From: Candidatus Bathyarchaeota archaeon
GTDB lineage: Archaea; Thermoproteota; Bathyarchaeia; Bathyarchaeales; Bathycorpusculaceae
Assembly: GCA_013388905.1 (NCBI GenBank)
Contig: JACAEI010000010.1
Coordinates: 1-64,000 of the forward strand
Direction: 5' to 3'
DNA length: 64,000 nucleotides
The notes below the pieces were generated by a model. It made no database searches, was not told the origin of the DNA, and worked only from the letters and a program-made list of their open reading frames with translations. This document shows positions 16,096 to 24,225 of this stretch, piece by piece. Each line of letters starts with the position of its first letter. Positions within the stretch are counted from its first letter, which is position 1. The position numbers and the translations under genes were made by a program.

Positions 16096-16649
16096 TCTCC
16101 CTCAAGCTTCGCAACAACCACTTCCACCTTCAAGTAACACTTATTACAGAATAAGCTTTGTTTTCTATCCGTTTCGAAAATCGAATTCGAAAAATACATA
16201 ACACAAAACGGATTAGAACAATGTCCTAAACCCAATGCATGCCCCAACTCGTGTGCTGCTTCCTTAGTGCTTCTTTCAATGAAAAGCTCCACGTTAGGTT
16301 TTTCCCCATGAAACTCTGGCTTAAGTCTCCACAAAGAAATCAAAGCTGCCTTTCCAGGGCATTCGGCTTCTCCAAAAACAAAATTCAGTCCATGAGCAAA
16401 AATGTCCACATCCACAATTCCTAGAACAAAGTCAAAATTTTTCTCTTTTTCTGCATAATCGCGAACCTTACTTAAAAAAATATTTGAATGATACTGTTGT
16501 CTCTCATTGTCTAAGGCTTCCTCAGGAATCGGCAAAATTTCATTAAACACGGTGCATGTTGCCTTTGGAAAAATCATGTGCAAGTTTTCCTGAACCCTGT
16601 TTATCATGGAAGAATCCACATGTCCGATGGGCAAAATTCCAATTTTCAT
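16092..16649 (-). CDS. amzA: Archaemetzincin, zinc metalloprotease
   Basis: 185 residues. The complete family signature is visible: H133-E134-L-G-H137-A-L-G-L-G-H143-C144, then C149 and M151 (NPFCVMYF) and C168/C171 (CNKC). This gives the catalytic zinc (three His) and a second structural zinc (four Cys), as in AmzA proteins of archaea. The length is typical. It lies directly after the aCPSF-type gene (nine-base gap) and overlaps the presenilin-type protease gene. Confidence 0.95.
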   Translation of the reverse strand: MKIGILPIGHVDSSMINRVQENLHMIFPKATCTVFNEILPIPEEALDNERQQYHSNIFLSKVRDYAEKEKNFDFVLGIVDVDIFAHGLNFVFGEAECPGKAALISLWRLKPEFHGEKPNVELFIERSTKEAAHELGHALGLGHCSNPFCVMYFSNSIFETDRKQSLFCNKCYLKVEVVVAKLEGE

Positions 16650-16658
16650 AGTGTCACT

Positions 16659-17924
16659 CTAAACCTTAACTACGTCACCAGTTTTTGGCGCCATTGCTTC
16701 CAATCCTAACTCATTGCGAGCCCATTTTGCTAAAAGTTCACAGTTGCCTTCCGCGCCATGAACTACGAAAACTTTGGGCTTGCCACCTAGTCGTTTCAAT
16801 GCTTCTTTAAGCTCGCTTGCACCGCAGTGTGATGAAAAATCGAAATGCACAACTCGCGCCTTAACTTTACGCATTTTTCCGTCAATAAGGCATACTCCTT
16901 TCTCCAGCAGTTCTCTTCCAGGCGTGCCTGGAATCTGATAGCTCACCAGAAAAATGGCGTTGTGCGCCTTCTTCCCAATTTTAGATAGGTAAAACACAGC
17001 TGGACCACCCTTAAGCATACCAGCCGGCGAAATAATCACACCTGGTGTCTTCGTGGCTTTTCTGCGGTCTCTCCATCCCTCAACCCAATCAAGAGAGCGC
17101 ATTGCATCTGCAAACATTTTGGGGTCTTTGAGAAACTCTTTATAATTCAGCATTATCTTGCTTGCTTCTCGTGCCATCCCATCCATAGTAACGGGATATT
17201 CAAAATGATGCGTAGCTAATACACAAGCGATTTCCTGCGATCGGCCAACGCCAAAGGCTGGAACAAGAACTGTGCCTCCTTTTTCTACGGCATTAGTCAC
17301 TTCGTCTACGAAACTTTTTTCAAGTTTTGAACGTTCTGTATGGTCTTCGTTTGCATAAGTGCTTTCAATAATAACAGCATCTAAGTTGCCGTATTCCATT
17401 TTTGCGCCCGTTAAAAGCTTTGTGTCGATGATGTTAAAGTCGCCTGTGTAAAGTATGCGTTTCCCTTGAGCCTCAATCAATATCTGTGCACTTCCAGGAG
17501 TGTGTCCAGCATTTAAAAGTTGAAACTTGATGTCTCCAATTTTTTCTTCCACGCCAAAATCAACGTGCTTGTTGCTTCTCATCATGGATCTTAGCTCAAG
17601 ATATTCAAATGGCAAATAATAACTGGATAAGTGAATAAAATCTGATATGAGTATTTGTGTCAGTTCAAGATTTAGCCTATTTGTATATAAGGGCTTTTTT
17701 CCATGAATGTAGAAGATTGGAATGGCGCCTGAATGGTCAAGGTGGCTATGCGTTAGAATAAGTGCGTCAACTTCTTTTGGTGGAATATGCATTGGAAAAC
17801 CTGGTTCATGGTTTAGCATAACTCCACAATCTAACAAAACCTGCGTTTTTTCCGTCTTAATGGCTACGGATATTCTGCCAACTTCTTGCGCCCCGCCTAG
17901 AAACTTTACCTGCAATCCGTTCAT
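16659..17924 (-). CDS. Beta-CASP metallo-beta-lactamase ribonuclease (aCPSF2-like)
   Basis: 421 residues. Metal-binding motif HxHxDH (ALILTHSHLDHSGAIP), GHTPGSAQI with the next ligand histidine, YTGDFN, and beta-CASP motifs: a GGTVLVPAFGVGRSQE region, VIISPAGMLKGG and VVHFDFSSHCGASEL. There are no N-terminal KH domains, so it matches the shorter aCPSF2 class rather than aCPSF1. It is likely to act in RNA processing or decay. It is the first of a three-gene minus-strand run with amzA and the presenilin-type protease. Confidence 0.92.
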   Translation of the reverse strand: MNGLQVKFLGGAQEVGRISVAIKTEKTQVLLDCGVMLNHEPGFPMHIPPKEVDALILTHSHLDHSGAIPIFYIHGKKPLYTNRLNLELTQILISDFIHLSSYYLPFEYLELRSMMRSNKHVDFGVEEKIGDIKFQLLNAGHTPGSAQILIEAQGKRILYTGDFNIIDTKLLTGAKMEYGNLDAVIIESTYANEDHTERSKLEKSFVDEVTNAVEKGGTVLVPAFGVGRSQEIACVLATHHFEYPVTMDGMAREASKIMLNYKEFLKDPKMFADAMRSLDWVEGWRDRRKATKTPGVIISPAGMLKGGPAVFYLSKIGKKAHNAIFLVSYQIPGTPGRELLEKGVCLIDGKMRKVKARVVHFDFSSHCGASELKEALKRLGGKPKVFVVHGAEGNCELLAKWARNELGLEAMAPKTGDVVKV

Positions 17925-17965
17925 TTCTTTTCATCTGCTAATGCAGTATCATGCATAGTGCTATT

Positions 17966-18571
17966 TTAAAAATGTATTGACTTTCCAGCCGAGGTAACTC
18001 TAACAAAACCTTTCTTTATAGCTTTTAAAATCTCGTCAATATTAGAAGAAGCTTGAATCTCCGTGTAGGCACTCCATAACTCATCTATCTGATGGGCATC
18101 GCTACCAGCAATACCCGGCAAATTCATTTCCTTTGCCAAGTTTTGAGCCAACTTGTTCGCGTTAGACGCTGATGAACCGTTTAAGACTTCTACAGCGTCA
18201 AAAGTGTACTTTTTAGCTGAATCGCCTAAGCCGTAAGCTCTGTATGGATGAGCAACAATGGCTATAGCTTGTCTTTCCTTTGCAAAAGCGAGGATATTTT
18301 TAACTGTCCACGGTTCATGTGGCAATTCTGTAACTCCCAAAACTATTATGTCGCCGCCTGCTGCGCTTATTTCAACTCCTGGAATTATTATGATATCTTC
18401 GTATGCAGAAGCCAATTCTCGTACTTTGTAGTATCCTTCGACTGTGTTGTGGTCTGTTATCGCGACAGCTTTTATGAGCGAATGTGCATGGAGTCTGTCT
18501 ACTATGGTTTTTGGAGGGATTGACGCATCTGCCGAGTATTTCGTGTGAACGTGCAAATCAGCGTAGATCAT
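17966..18571 (-). CDS. PHP-domain metal-dependent phosphoesterase
   Basis: 201 residues with the PHP motifs in order: DLHVHTKYSADAS (HxH), AITDHNTVEGY (DH), IPGVEISA (E), IVAHPYRAYG (H) and GIAGSDAHQIDELW (DxH). These ligate a trinuclear metal centre. Family members hydrolyse phosphoesters such as nucleoside 3',5'-bisphosphates or histidinol phosphate; the small size points to the single-domain type with unknown substrate. Its start overlaps (ATGA) the frameshifted tiny gene behind tgtA. Confidence 0.88.
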   Translation of the reverse strand: MIYADLHVHTKYSADASIPPKTIVDRLHAHSLIKAVAITDHNTVEGYYKVRELASAYEDIIIIPGVEISAAGGDIIVLGVTELPHEPWTVKNILAFAKERQAIAIVAHPYRAYGLGDSAKKYTFDAVEVLNGSSASNANKLAQNLAKEMNLPGIAGSDAHQIDELWSAYTEIQASSNIDEILKAIKKGFVRVTSAGKSIHF

Positions 18572-18710
18572 GGTAATTCACTCTGTGGTTTGCGAAAATG
18601 TTGTAGAAGGTGGTTAAAGTGGTCTACTTCTGTTCTGTCTATGAAGACTTGCCTCCTTAGATGTGGATTGAACTTTTGTTTTCTGAGTGAATGGGAACTT
18701 TTTTACTCAT
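18568..18710 (-). pseudogene. Frameshifted ~47-residue basic protein between tgtA and the PHP gene
   Basis: ATG 18710 overlaps the tgtA stop (ATGA). Reading ATG AGT AAA AAA and then moving back one base in the six-A run (18699-18704) opens a frame that continues to TGA 18568-18570, which itself overlaps the PHP gene start (ATGA). The restored product is basic at the front (MSKKSSHSLRKQK) and includes RRQVFIDRTEVDHFNHLLQ. Overlaps at both ends argue that this is a real small gene with a one-base deletion, either a sequence error or a recent lesion. No family recognised. Confidence 0.45.
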
Positions 18711-20287
18711 GCATTAGCACGTTCTAGCTTTCTTGCTTCTTTTTTATTTAAAATCCTAAGTTTGATGTTTTTTTGCTTGCAAACTCTTTTGCACGCTCTG
18801 TAGATAGTTTTGTTCCAGTTTTCTGGGTCGCTTATGAGTATGACTGTTTTGTAGTCTGTGCAGTCTATGTAATCCGCAATTTGGTTGGCTACATATGCTA
18901 TTGTTTCTTTATCTAGCGGTGTTGCTGTTTCATGTTGGGACAGTGGATACACCTCGTCAAGCTCCAACGGGATTACGCCAAAAGGTGCTGCGTAAAAGCA
19001 AACGTGAATCTTAACTGGTTTCTCTTTAAGCGAATGTAAAATGTCCTTGACTTCTTTTGATTTGTGAAAAGGCTTCATTCTAGTTTGAGGTATGAGCAAG
19101 AGAATTCTGGCTTCTTTTGGTTTGGAATATCTTTCCTTTATGAGTCTTCTGTGGCGAACAATTTCTGGACGAGTAAGTCCAACGGAATTGAAAAAGAAGA
19201 GTCCACTTTTTTTAGTTAGCGGAGCATGCTTTTCTATATAATCCTCGTAGTATTTCAGCCGTTTCACTGCTTGGAGCAATGCTGGGTGTCCATGTGCTCT
19301 CATTTCCAAGTGCTCCCATAATCTGCCATCTTTTATGACTTGCTTTATACGTTTCAGCTCTGCCATGCACACGTAGAGGTTGTGCTCAGCAAGGAAGACT
19401 TGTTTTTCTGTTTGAGTCATTTTTAGTGCTTCTTTCGGTGCGGTTTTGATGCATTTTGGGCATGTGCATGGAAAATATTCAAGCTCGTTTAGTCTCCATG
19501 TGCCGGTTTCTGTCATGTAGCGATTTTGTCGGGCATAAATAGCGTAGGCTGCTGAATCGAAAAGGTCGCATCCAAGGGCTACTGCTAAAGAAAACATGAA
19601 TGGGTGCCCTGCTCCAAAAAGGTGAAGCGGTCTTTCAAGGGGTAGATTTATCTTAGCAGTCATAATCATGTCAACAAGAACATCAAAGCGATAACACTCC
19701 ATAACTTCTGTAGGGCTACCTAAAGCATGTATTTCAAATGGCAGTTTTCCCATTTTTTTAGCGGATTTGGCTACAAGATTTAGATAGCGACCTCCTTGAA
19801 CTGGACCTACCCAGAGAATGTCATCTCTAGTTTTAATTGCGAAGAAATCTCTGGCTCTCTTCAATGTTTCTTCCACTGTTTGCTCTGCATGCACTTCGGA
19901 AACTTTCCAGCCTGTCGGTATGTCCAGAATTGTGGCTATGTCTGAGCCTATACGTTCTTGATATTCTACTATTTCTTTTGGTGTAGCCTCTATGTCGCCA
20001 TATACTAAGATTTGGTAGGCGCCCGAATCAGTCATAACAACACCGTCATAATCCAAAAACTTGTGCAAACCCTCATCTACTGGTTGGCTCTTAAAATGCT
20101 TTTTCAGGATATATGCATTAGTTATCAGCGCTCCAAAACCAAACTCGGCTTTAATTTTTCTAGGTGGAACAAGCTGTATGGTAGGGTTTATCACTGGGAA
20201 AAGCAACGGGGTTTCAACAGTGCCGTTTTTGGTCTCGAGTCTCCCGATTCTTGCAAGCAAATCTTTGTCTTTGATTTCGAAAGCCAT
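18707..20287 (-). CDS. tgtA: Archaeosine tRNA-guanine transglycosylase (position 15)
   Basis: 526 residues. It exchanges guanine-15 in the D-loop of archaeal tRNAs for preQ0, the first step to archaeosine. The catalytic TIM barrel has the nucleophile Asp in MTDSGAYQ (D87), GPVQGGRYLNLV and HALGSPTEVMECYRFD. The zinc site is C274-x-C276-x2-C279 (FPCTCPKC) plus a downstream His (LAEHNLY). The C-terminal part (from about 370) contains the additional archaeal domain (RILLLIPQTRMKPFHKS and a YADIDYKTVILISDPE-like strand), but no clear full PUA end, so this may be the form whose PUA partner is encoded separately. Confidence 0.95.
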   Translation of the reverse strand: MAFEIKDKDLLARIGRLETKNGTVETPLLFPVINPTIQLVPPRKIKAEFGFGALITNAYILKKHFKSQPVDEGLHKFLDYDGVVMTDSGAYQILVYGDIEATPKEIVEYQERIGSDIATILDIPTGWKVSEVHAEQTVEETLKRARDFFAIKTRDDILWVGPVQGGRYLNLVAKSAKKMGKLPFEIHALGSPTEVMECYRFDVLVDMIMTAKINLPLERPLHLFGAGHPFMFSLAVALGCDLFDSAAYAIYARQNRYMTETGTWRLNELEYFPCTCPKCIKTAPKEALKMTQTEKQVFLAEHNLYVCMAELKRIKQVIKDGRLWEHLEMRAHGHPALLQAVKRLKYYEDYIEKHAPLTKKSGLFFFNSVGLTRPEIVRHRRLIKERYSKPKEARILLLIPQTRMKPFHKSKEVKDILHSLKEKPVKIHVCFYAAPFGVIPLELDEVYPLSQHETATPLDKETIAYVANQIADYIDCTDYKTVILISDPENWNKTIYRACKRVCKQKNIKLRILNKKEARKLERANA

Positions 20288-20341
20288 TAATTGAACCTAA
20301 ACAGAATCAGTTAAATACGCTTATAAAAAATCTTCATTAAT

Positions 20342-21580
20342 TCAGCTAGTCAGTGCTTTGATTCTGGTTTCTTTTAGCAGAAATAGTGGCGTTGCTGATA
20401 GTGCTGTGGCTATTGCGGAAGCGTAGAATGGTGCGTGTATGCTTATTCCATCCCAGAGGATGCCACTTAGGGCGTTTCCAGCCATTAGTCCTATCCACCA
20501 CGTAGTCGCTGAAATCCCATTCACGAGACCCCATTTTGAAGACGGCGTAGCATCCATCATGAGTGTCTGAAAAGATGGCCACGAAATATTCAAGATGGCG
20601 TTTGACAGGAACATGAGAGCAATTAATTCTATTATGTTCCGCGAATAGGCAAACAACAAGAAAAATGGTGATGAAGCAACGAAAGTTATGAACATGACTT
20701 TTCTCCTGTCGAATGAATTGCTCAGTTTGCTTCCCGGTATTTGCACAACGATGGAGGCGATTCCGAAACCGATGGCGTATAAAATGCCTATAAACGTAAA
20801 ATCTACTGGAAACTGCTCTAGGACGAACACTGAAATCACTGGGCCAGTCACACCTACACCTATCGCCTGAATTATGTTAATCAACGAGAACATAACAAGC
20901 ACCAACAAATATCCACGCAGCGAGTCAGCTCCACTTCTCGCGCCAACAGTCTTTGCTTGCGGCTTTCTCCTAGTCTCCTCCATCAACAGTGTAAGGGGAA
21001 AAACAGTAAAAATCAACATGGAATAAACAAAGAAGGGAAAGCGTATACTCAATGAATCTGCTATGATTCCGCCTACCAAAGGTGCACTTGTGGAGCCTAC
21101 TAGCCAAGCAATGTTTGTCCAACTGTAAGCCTTCGCCATCGTTTCAGACGACGAAACATCTGCCACAATCGCCCAACGAATAGGCAAATACAAGCCTGTT
21201 GCAAGTCCAGACAGCATAACCCAGGGCACCAAGTCCAACCAGTTCGTGGCTAAAGCATACATCAAAGGTGGAAAAGCAGCCAGCAATGTGCCTAGAGCAT
21301 GCAACCATTTCCTGCCATATTTGTCCGATAAGAATCCGCTGGTAATCTGCACTATCGCGGCAACACCGTTTGACAAAGAAAAAACGAATCCAAGTTCCGT
21401 CATAGACGAGTTAAGATAGTCTTTAATGTAAATTGGCCATATCGGATTGATTAAGTTTAATGCGAAGGAGCCCACTAAGAAAACGATGGAAAGGATTAGA
21501 ATGTTTCTTCCATACATCATAAACTGACTCAATGTGGTTGCCCCTTGCCAATCTAATCGACCATCTCTCGAAAACGGCAA
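20342..21580 (-). CDS. MFS transporter
   Basis: About 412 residues with 12 hydrophobic segments in two halves and the MFS loop motif GFLSDKYGRKW between helices 2 and 3; a related loop (GSKLSNSFDRRKVM) follows helix 8. The substrate is unknown; drug or metabolite export is common for this type. The TTG at 21580 is the furthest start, but a minus-strand TATA box (TTATATAG, 21585-21593) lies only about 10 bases upstream. A start nearer 21532 (TTG) or 21520 (ATG, MMYGRN) is therefore more likely. It is divergent from the PAC2 gene. Confidence 0.88.
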   Translation of the reverse strand: MPFSRDGRLDWQGATTLSQFMMYGRNILILSIVFLVGSFALNLINPIWPIYIKDYLNSSMTELGFVFSLSNGVAAIVQITSGFLSDKYGRKWLHALGTLLAAFPPLMYALATNWLDLVPWVMLSGLATGLYLPIRWAIVADVSSSETMAKAYSWTNIAWLVGSTSAPLVGGIIADSLSIRFPFFVYSMLIFTVFPLTLLMEETRRKPQAKTVGARSGADSLRGYLLVLVMFSLINIIQAIGVGVTGPVISVFVLEQFPVDFTFIGILYAIGFGIASIVVQIPGSKLSNSFDRRKVMFITFVASSPFFLLFAYSRNIIELIALMFLSNAILNISWPSFQTLMMDATPSSKWGLVNGISATTWWIGLMAGNALSGILWDGISIHAPFYASAIATALSATPLFLLKETRIKALTS

Positions 21581-21685
21581 CCATCTATATAAGAATTATT
21601 AGCATTGCATACACTAAACAGACTAAACACACTTATAACATACTTTTCTCTACATTCTTCTCGACACAGGGGAAGTCAAGAAGGC

Positions 21686-22438
21686 ATGGTATGCACGATT
21701 GAAATCTACGAAAGGCCCAAACTGAAAAATCCCGTCTTAATCGAAGGCTTACCGGGCATAGGATTCGTAGCCAACATAGCATCGCTTCATTTAATCCACA
21801 AATTAAAAACTAAACTCTTCGCTGAAATTTTCTCTGCATCCTTCCAAGATTTAGCGCTCATAACGGAAAAGGGCGGCGTACGCTCTCCAATAAATGAACT
21901 CTACTATTATAAGAGCAATAATGGCGGTCGAGACTTAATCATCTGGTACGGAAATACACAAGCGCTAACAACTTTTGGCCAATACGAGCTTTGTGGATGC
22001 GTTCTAGACATAGCCAAAGAGCTAGGTTGCCGCTACCTCATAACTTTGGGAGGGTTTAAAAAAGAAGAAATAAAAACACCACCAGAAATCTACTGTGCCG
22101 CTTCAGACCATGAAACATTAAACGAAGCCATAAACCTTGGAGCAAAAATCATGGTGGGGCAAATATTCGGAGTCGCTGGGCTCCTAATTGGGTTAGGCAA
22201 GATTAGAGGTTTCAAAGGATTTTCGCTACTAGTGGAAACGTTGGGCACTTATCCCGATGCAAACGCTGCACGCTCTGCCTTGTCGGTTTTAAACAAATTT
22301 TTAAACTTGAACGTTGATTTATCAACGTTGGATTTGGCTACTGAAAAAACTCAGAAAATTTTGGAATCTTTTGGGCTGGTCAGGGGCATTCGAGAAGAAA
22401 AGAAGAAAGAGGAACAACCGTTCCGATGGTTCATCTAG
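21686..22438 (+). CDS. PAC2 family protein (proteasome-assembly-chaperone-like)
   Basis: About 250 residues from ATG 21686 (MVCTIEIYERPKLKN). The conserved PAC2 opening PVLIEGLPGIGFVANIASLHLI is present, as are DLIIWYGNTQALTTFGQYEL, LITLGGF and VAGLLIGLGKIRGFKGFSLLVE. The family folds like a purine nucleoside phosphorylase-type sandwich; members include eukaryotic proteasome assembly chaperones and archaeal homologues. The frame is open to 21605, but a TATA box (TTATAAC near 21634) makes the internal start more likely. The C-terminus is charged. It converges with the SmAP3 gene (four-base overlap). Confidence 0.85.
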   Translation: MVCTIEIYERPKLKNPVLIEGLPGIGFVANIASLHLIHKLKTKLFAEIFSASFQDLALITEKGGVRSPINELYYYKSNNGGRDLIIWYGNTQALTTFGQYELCGCVLDIAKELGCRYLITLGGFKKEEIKTPPEIYCAASDHETLNEAINLGAKIMVGQIFGVAGLLIGLGKIRGFKGFSLLVETLGTYPDANAARSALSVLNKFLNLNVDLSTLDLATEKTQKILESFGLVRGIREEKKKEEQPFRWFI

Positions 22439-22857
22439 CCTTTTGCTTCACTTATAAACTGGTCGTAAACTTTCTGCACTCGTTCGGCTGCAGGACCTGA
22501 ACCTTCCACGACGCCTTTCTCTGTTACTTTCACCTTATCCATGACCCAAATGAACCCTTTATCCTCGTAAAGCTTTACCATAGTTGGAAACACTTTTTCA
22601 AGGCGGTCAGCCAAAGCCCTTACATCGAAAGGTTTTTCCACACTTAATATCTGTGCCACAACATTTCCGTTGAGGAATACCCTATGCAAGCTTCTTCCTT
22701 CTTCGTCTTTTGCTTCTGCTAGGCATAGGCTCAGGTTGTCGGGGTTAATGCCTACGAGTGTTCCAGTGAATGTTTTTCCGGTTGTTGTTGAAACAATCAC
22801 ATGTTTATCTGTCAAAGCTGTGATTTCACCAAAGAATCTTCTCTGTGCTATAGACAT
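22435..22857 (-). CDS. Lsm/Sm-like archaeal protein with C-terminal domain (SmAP3-like)
   Basis: 140 residues. Residues 5-75 have Sm1 and Sm2 motifs: FFGEITALTDKHVIVSTTTGKTFTGTLVGINPDNLSLCLAEA and HRVFLNGNVVAQILSVE (Sm2 normally has a G after the R/K-x-x-x-G pattern; here NGNVV). The remaining 65 residues form an alpha/beta extension (DVRALADRLEKVFPTMVKLYEDKGFIWVMDKVKVTEKG), the feature that separates SmAP3 from SmAP1/2. It probably forms a ring that binds RNA. ATG 22857 has GAAGG directly in front. It converges with PAC2. Confidence 0.87.
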   Translation of the reverse strand: MSIAQRRFFGEITALTDKHVIVSTTTGKTFTGTLVGINPDNLSLCLAEAKDEEGRSLHRVFLNGNVVAQILSVEKPFDVRALADRLEKVFPTMVKLYEDKGFIWVMDKVKVTEKGVVEGSGPAAERVQKVYDQFISEAKG

Positions 22858-22941
22858 CCTTCTAAACCTCCACTATCGCCCATACAGTTGTGAAAACACA
22901 TATTTAGGATTTTAACAAAATTAGCTGAAAACAAGATGAAA

Positions 22942-24225
22942 TTATTGTTCAAGGCTCAACTTCTTTTCTTCAAGATTCTGTTTGAGCATTATTATAGTGT
23001 TTGCTGGTATGTCACGATAAACAATAACGCTTGGTCCAATCCAACTGTTGACTCCAACCTTGATGCCAGGCATAAAAAGTGTGTTTATTCCAGCCTTCAC
23101 ATCATCGCCCAAAACTGCGCCGAGCTTTGTTCTTCCACTGTCTACGACTTTGTCTTTAACCATCATCTTTATTGTGCCTGCGTCAAGCCTATAATTAGCT
23201 ATTATAGTGCCAGCGCCTAAATTGCAGTTTTCGCCAATTATGCTGTCGCCAACATACGACAAGTGACCGATATGTGCTTTATCCATTATTATGCTGTTTT
23301 TGATTTCGCAAGCGTTTCCTATACGAACTTTTTTGCCAATGCTTGTGTATGGGCGAATGTAGCAGTTTGGTCCTATGTCGCTGTTTTCGTCAATAAAGGC
23401 TGGGCCTTCAATATACACTCCTGATCTAATTTGCGCGGATTCAACAATGGTTACTGGTCCAGTTAGATGGGCGCCATGTTCTATTATTCCGCAAACTTTA
23501 TGTTTCATTTTCGTCAGTGCCCAGCGGTTCGCTTCAAGCAGGTTCCAAGGTCTTCCAATGTCCACCCACTCATTCTTCGGAATTGTAACAGCTAAAACTG
23601 TCTTCTCTTTTGCCAATTGCGATATGGCATCGGTGATTTCCCATTCGCCACGCGCTGAAGCCGAAGTCGCTTTTATTTTATCAAAGATTTCCGTTGAAAA
23701 AGCGTAAATTCCGGCGTTAGCCAAGTTTGTTGGTGATTCTTTGCGGCTGGGCTTCTCAACTATGCGTTTGACATGCTTTTCTTCTTTAAGCTCTATTATG
23801 CCGTAATCTTCTGGATTTTCAACTGGAACTGCAGCCATTGTTGCTGCTGGCTTTTCTTTCTTATGCGAATCTATAACACTCTTTACAGCTTCTGCAGAAA
23901 ACAGTAAGTCGCCGTTGACTATGAGAAAGTCATCTTTCACATAAGGCTCCGCAATGCTTACAGCGTTGCCTGTTCCAAGCATGGCTTCTTGCTTCGCATA
24001 ATCAATTTTTAAACCAACTCTCTTACCATCGCCAAAATATCGGCGTATGGCATCCTCCATATAGTGAACGATTATTAACGCCTCGTCTATTCCAGCATCT
24101 TTCACAGCACTCAAACAATGCTCAAGTATGGGTTTGCCGCCAACTTTTATCAAATGTTTCGGTCTAGTCGCAGTAATTGGTTGAAGCCTTATACCTTCGC
24201 CGGCGGCTAAAACTACAGCTTTCAT
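22942..24225 (-). CDS. Bifunctional sugar-1-phosphate nucleotidylyltransferase / acetyltransferase (GlmU-like)
   Basis: 427 residues. The N-terminal nucleotidylyltransferase domain has the signature LAAGEGIRLQPITATRPKHLIKVGGKPILEH and the metal site segment VNGDLLFS. From about residue 250 a left-handed beta-helix of hexapeptide repeats follows (GPVTIVESAQIRSGVYIEGPAF, IGPNCYIRPYTSIGKKVRIG), ending with the acetyltransferase region NLGAGTIIANYRLD. This layout matches archaeal enzymes of the ST0452 kind that make UDP-GlcNAc and related sugars. It starts on the ATGA overlap with glmM, so both steps of UDP-GlcNAc synthesis are translationally coupled. Confidence 0.92.
   Translation of the reverse strand: MKAVVLAAGEGIRLQPITATRPKHLIKVGGKPILEHCLSAVKDAGIDEALIIVHYMEDAIRRYFGDGKRVGLKIDYAKQEAMLGTGNAVSIAEPYVKDDFLIVNGDLLFSAEAVKSVIDSHKKEKPAATMAAVPVENPEDYGIIELKEEKHVKRIVEKPSRKESPTNLANAGIYAFSTEIFDKIKATSASARGEWEITDAISQLAKEKTVLAVTIPKNEWVDIGRPWNLLEANRWALTKMKHKVCGIIEHGAHLTGPVTIVESAQIRSGVYIEGPAFIDENSDIGPNCYIRPYTSIGKKVRIGNACEIKNSIIMDKAHIGHLSYVGDSIIGENCNLGAGTIIANYRLDAGTIKMMVKDKVVDSGRTKLGAVLGDDVKAGINTLFMPGIKVGVNSWIGPSVIVYRDIPANTIIMLKQNLEEKKLSLEQ

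Noticed and set aside
18545-18727. Plus-strand 60-codon frame between tgtA and the PHP gene
   Set aside because: It is opposite the doubly overlapping minus-strand small gene and has no ribosome binding site or recognisable features.
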